This document shows, piece after piece, positions 61,861 to 64,000 of a stretch of DNA of 64,000 bases. The DNA comes from Crocinitomicaceae bacterium (GTDB lineage: Bacteria; Bacteroidota; Bacteroidia; Flavobacteriales_G; Salibacteraceae): positions 186,001 through 250,000 of the forward strand of contig PAVO01000019.1 of NCBI GenBank assembly GCA_002713215.1, in the 5' to 3' direction. Position numbers and translations under genes: made by a program. Within the stretch, counting starts at the first letter, position 1, and the number at the start of each line of letters is the position of its first letter. The notes beneath the pieces were generated by a model. The model saw nothing but the letters and a program-made list of their open reading frames with translations. It searched no databases and was not told the DNA's origin.

Positions 61861-64000
61861 CTATCGGATGAGATGAAGCTGTCCTCTCTCTTCTTTGGTC
61901 GGCGCTGAACTAACGCCTTCTATGAGCTCATAATATGAACGGTACGATAGACGGTAGATATAAAGCCCAACTGGTAAGGGTTCTCCTGTTCTCATGTGCG
62001 TTCCATCCCAGGATACACCGGCATCATTTGTCTCCCATATTACTGTACCAGTACGATCATATACCTCAAGCTTAAATTCAAGAAACCGTTCCAGCGTTGA
62101 AACGCCCCAAAGTTCATTATCACCGTCGCCGTTGGGCGTAAACGAATTAGGTACCCATACTTGGCTACAATCATCAAAACGTACGTATACCTCATCAATA
62201 TCGGCGCCGCAATCATTAGTGAGTACCAGAGAATACAAGCCTGTAGTTCGAGCCGGATAAATGGTGTCTTCAGATCCATCTTGCCACAAGTATTTTACTT
62301 CCAAAGAAGATGATCCGTTAAAATTAGGGTCTAGGAGAAGTGTTTCTCCTACACATAATGTGGTATCTGGAGTTTGAATTCCAAAATCGATAACGGGGAA
62401 TAAATCTTCTCGAATTATGGTCTCTGAGGAGTCATAGCAGAAAGGCGATTCAAAATACCGAGTAAGAACTTTATACTTTCCGGGTTGTGTAATTAATTGG
62501 GATGTAACCGTTGTATCGGCAATTGTATCACCAGGTTGAATCATTGGGTTCATTAAAGAATCGTCCTTGCCTGCAATATCAAATACTTTATACCACCAAT
62601 AGTGTACATAGCCTGGTTTATTTGCATCCAACTTTACTGTGGTTCCTTTACAAAGGATGGTGTCTCCAGTCCAATCGATGTGTGGCTGTGAGATTTCAAT
62701 GACTTCCTTTTTACCCACATTAAAACACCCCTGGTTATTGGTAACGGTCACCAAATAATCGCCACCTTCTACAACAATAATTTGGCGGGTAGAATCTCCG
62801 GTAGACCAAGCATAACTGACATAATTCCCCAGAGGATCTGCGTCGAGTGTATCACGGAAGAAACGTCTGTTGGCTTCACAATATTTAGTTTGTGCAAACA
62901 CAACAATAGGTAGTGGAATTTCTTTCACTTCTACGTCATCTGTATTTGTACAGCCGTTAATATCAGTAATTCTTACCCTAATTTTAGCAGAAGTATCCTT
63001 TACGAGAATTATTTGGCCCGTTGTAGGTAAAACCACAGGTACCCCACTCTTCATGTCAAACCATTCGTATTTGACAAACCCGGCACCAGCGTTAATTAAC
63101 AAATTGAATTTATCACCTGCGCAAAACGAAGTATCTGGCCCAAGGCTTACGGAAGGTAAGAAATTAGCATTGATAGAAATAGTATCATTCCCTTTACAGC
63201 CATTGCTATCAGTAACAATTACAGAGTACACTCCCTGTAGGGTAACATTAACTTTTCGTGCCAGTGTTGAGTCACCCTGCGGACCATGAGACCATTTATA
63301 ATAGTTATAACCAGGCCCTGCATCTAAGGTGTCGTTTACAGGTGTTCCCGCACAAAATTCTTTATCGGGTCCAAGGTTAGGAATTGGAAGTAAGAATTTA
63401 GCAATTACTTTGGTGTCAGCACCTTTACAGCCATTTTTGTCAACAACTCCAACACTGTATGAGCCAGGAGTAGATACCTTTAAGGTTTGGGTAGTGTCTG
63501 TCGTACTCCACAAATAGGTTTGGTAATTTGCACCCGCATCAAGTGTAATCGTGTCACCAGCACAAAAACCGGTATCCGGACCAAGGTTGATTACAGGTAA
63601 TGTATCGTGCATTATGGCTACACTATCGGTGTTCCTACACGTCGTGTTTTTGTCCACCAAGGTTACCCGGTAAGTAGTGTCATTCTTTACCCACATAGTA
63701 TCCTGAACTCCCAGATTCACACCATCCCAAATTTTGGTATAATTCGTATCAGAGTTTACCGAAATTAAGATACTATCGTTTAGACAAATGGTAGTGTCTA
63801 AGGTGATATTAACCGATGGAAGAGTATCTATTCCTACTTTCAACGAATCCTGATTTAGGCAAGTATTGGTATCTCTCAGAACCAGGGTATTGGTGCTGGC
63901 TGCCTTAACGATTAGAGTATCATACCCCTTCACAAATGGACCGCCATTCCAACTGTATTCCATGTTGGTATCAGTAACATAATTATGTAGAAAAACTGAG
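61861..64000 (-). CDS. Large secreted Ig-like repeat protein with type B T9SS domain, 5' end outside window
   Basis: 713 C-terminal residues are visible; the frame is open to the right edge, so an ATG at 63963 is not the true start. Repeats of about 75-85 residues share an 'LGPDTxFCAGD-x-LDAGxxYxxYxW' opening and 'GxYSVxVxDxNGCKGxD' closing, each with a Cys pair (for example residues matching PSVSLGPDTSFCAGD and GVYSVIVTDSNGCKG). The last 95 residues are the gliding-motility-associated type B sorting domain (VPNSFTPNGDGDNELWG; FKLEVYDRTGTVIWE; PVGLYIYRLSY). A cell-surface adhesin is likely. Converges with prfB 50 bp away. Confidence 0.9.
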   Translation of the reverse strand, partial: SVFLHNYVTDTNMEYSWNGGPFVKGYDTLIVKAASTNTLVLRDTNTCLNQDSLKVGIDTLPSVNITLDTTICLNDSILISVNSDTNYTKIWDGVNLGVQDTMWVKNDTTYRVTLVDKNTTCRNTDSVAIMHDTLPVINLGPDTGFCAGDTITLDAGANYQTYLWSTTDTTQTLKVSTPGSYSVGVVDKNGCKGADTKVIAKFLLPIPNLGPDKEFCAGTPVNDTLDAGPGYNYYKWSHGPQGDSTLARKVNVTLQGVYSVIVTDSNGCKGNDTISINANFLPSVSLGPDTSFCAGDKFNLLINAGAGFVKYEWFDMKSGVPVVLPTTGQIILVKDTSAKIRVRITDINGCTNTDDVEVKEIPLPIVVFAQTKYCEANRRFFRDTLDADPLGNYVSYAWSTGDSTRQIIVVEGGDYLVTVTNNQGCFNVGKKEVIEISQPHIDWTGDTILCKGTTVKLDANKPGYVHYWWYKVFDIAGKDDSLMNPMIQPGDTIADTTVTSQLITQPGKYKVLTRYFESPFCYDSSETIIREDLFPVIDFGIQTPDTTLCVGETLLLDPNFNGSSSLEVKYLWQDGSEDTIYPARTTGLYSLVLTNDCGADIDEVYVRFDDCSQVWVPNSFTPNGDGDNELWGVSTLERFLEFKLEVYDRTGTVIWETNDAGVSWDGTHMRTGEPLPVGLYIYRLSYRSYYELIEGVSSAPTKEERGQLHLIR

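Noticed and set aside
1-64000. CRISPR arrays, tRNA or rRNA genes, insertion sequences, prophage or defence islands
   Set aside because: No spaced palindromic repeat array, cloverleaf, transposase, integrase, capsid or restriction-type protein was recognised on either strand.

Overview
The window is chromosomal DNA of a member of the Bacteroidota, most likely a marine- or soil-type Flavobacteriales. The evidence is type IX secretion and gliding genes (sprE/porW, gldD, gldE), four secreted proteins with type IX C-terminal sorting domains, a gldD-gldE-ssb-mutY cluster, the pdxA/DUF177/rpmF/fabH/accB/accC gene order, AT-rich DNA, and about twenty TAnnTTTG boxes of the Bacteroidota -7 promoter type just upstream of genes. 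Heme A synthase, hppD/hmgA and a di-heme peroxidase point to an aerobic heterotroph. I see no tRNA, rRNA, insertion sequence, prophage, CRISPR or integration scar. No stretch longer than about 300 bases lacks a gene.

Layout. 1-8.9 kb: 5' part of aroA, a giant AsmA-like envelope protein, a DOMON protein, a MarR regulator and penicillin-binding protein 1A. 8.9-17.4 kb: scoA and scoB of a 3-oxoacid CoA-transferase with a membrane glycosyltransferase gene wedged between them, a polytopic membrane protein, polA and a DinB protein. 17.4-24.6 kb: trpS; an ECF sigma factor, a membrane-anchored beta-barrel protein resembling an anti-sigma factor, and a PKD lipoprotein; a type IX cargo, hemJ, a thioesterase, a DUF5684-like protein and bactofilin. 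24.6-35 kb: sprE, an M23 peptidase, the fatty-acid cluster accC-accB-fabH-rpmF-DUF177, pdxA and leucyl aminopeptidase. 35-44.8 kb: a PNGase F-like cargo, tyrosine catabolism (hppD, hmgA), a di-heme peroxidase, threonine dehydrogenase plus a glutaminyl-cyclase-like lipoprotein, a second cargo and a DUF2071 protein. 44.8-52.7 kb: a SulP transporter downstream of a two-component system, lptB, a DUF5686 outer-membrane protein and tatC. 52.7-57.7 kb: a small lipoprotein, ctaA, and gldD-gldE-ssb-mutY. 57.7-64 kb: HU, a TPR protein, a 30-residue ribosomal-type protein, RNase E/G, recX, prfB with a programmed frameshift, and the 3' part of a large type-B T9SS cargo.

Most genes are housekeeping or envelope functions in ordinary order. 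The observations most worth following are: (1) four to five direct repeats with an exact 11-bp period upstream of the SulP gene, next to an OmpR-type two-component system; (2) the sigma factor / inner-to-outer-membrane beta-barrel / PKD-lipoprotein unit with overlapping genes; (3) a glycosyltransferase gene overlapping both halves of the CoA-transferase operon; (4) the prfB frameshift site with its internal Shine-Dalgarno-like run; (5) a 25-bp inverted repeat between marR and PBP1A; (6) -7 boxes so close to start codons that near-leaderless mRNAs are predicted.
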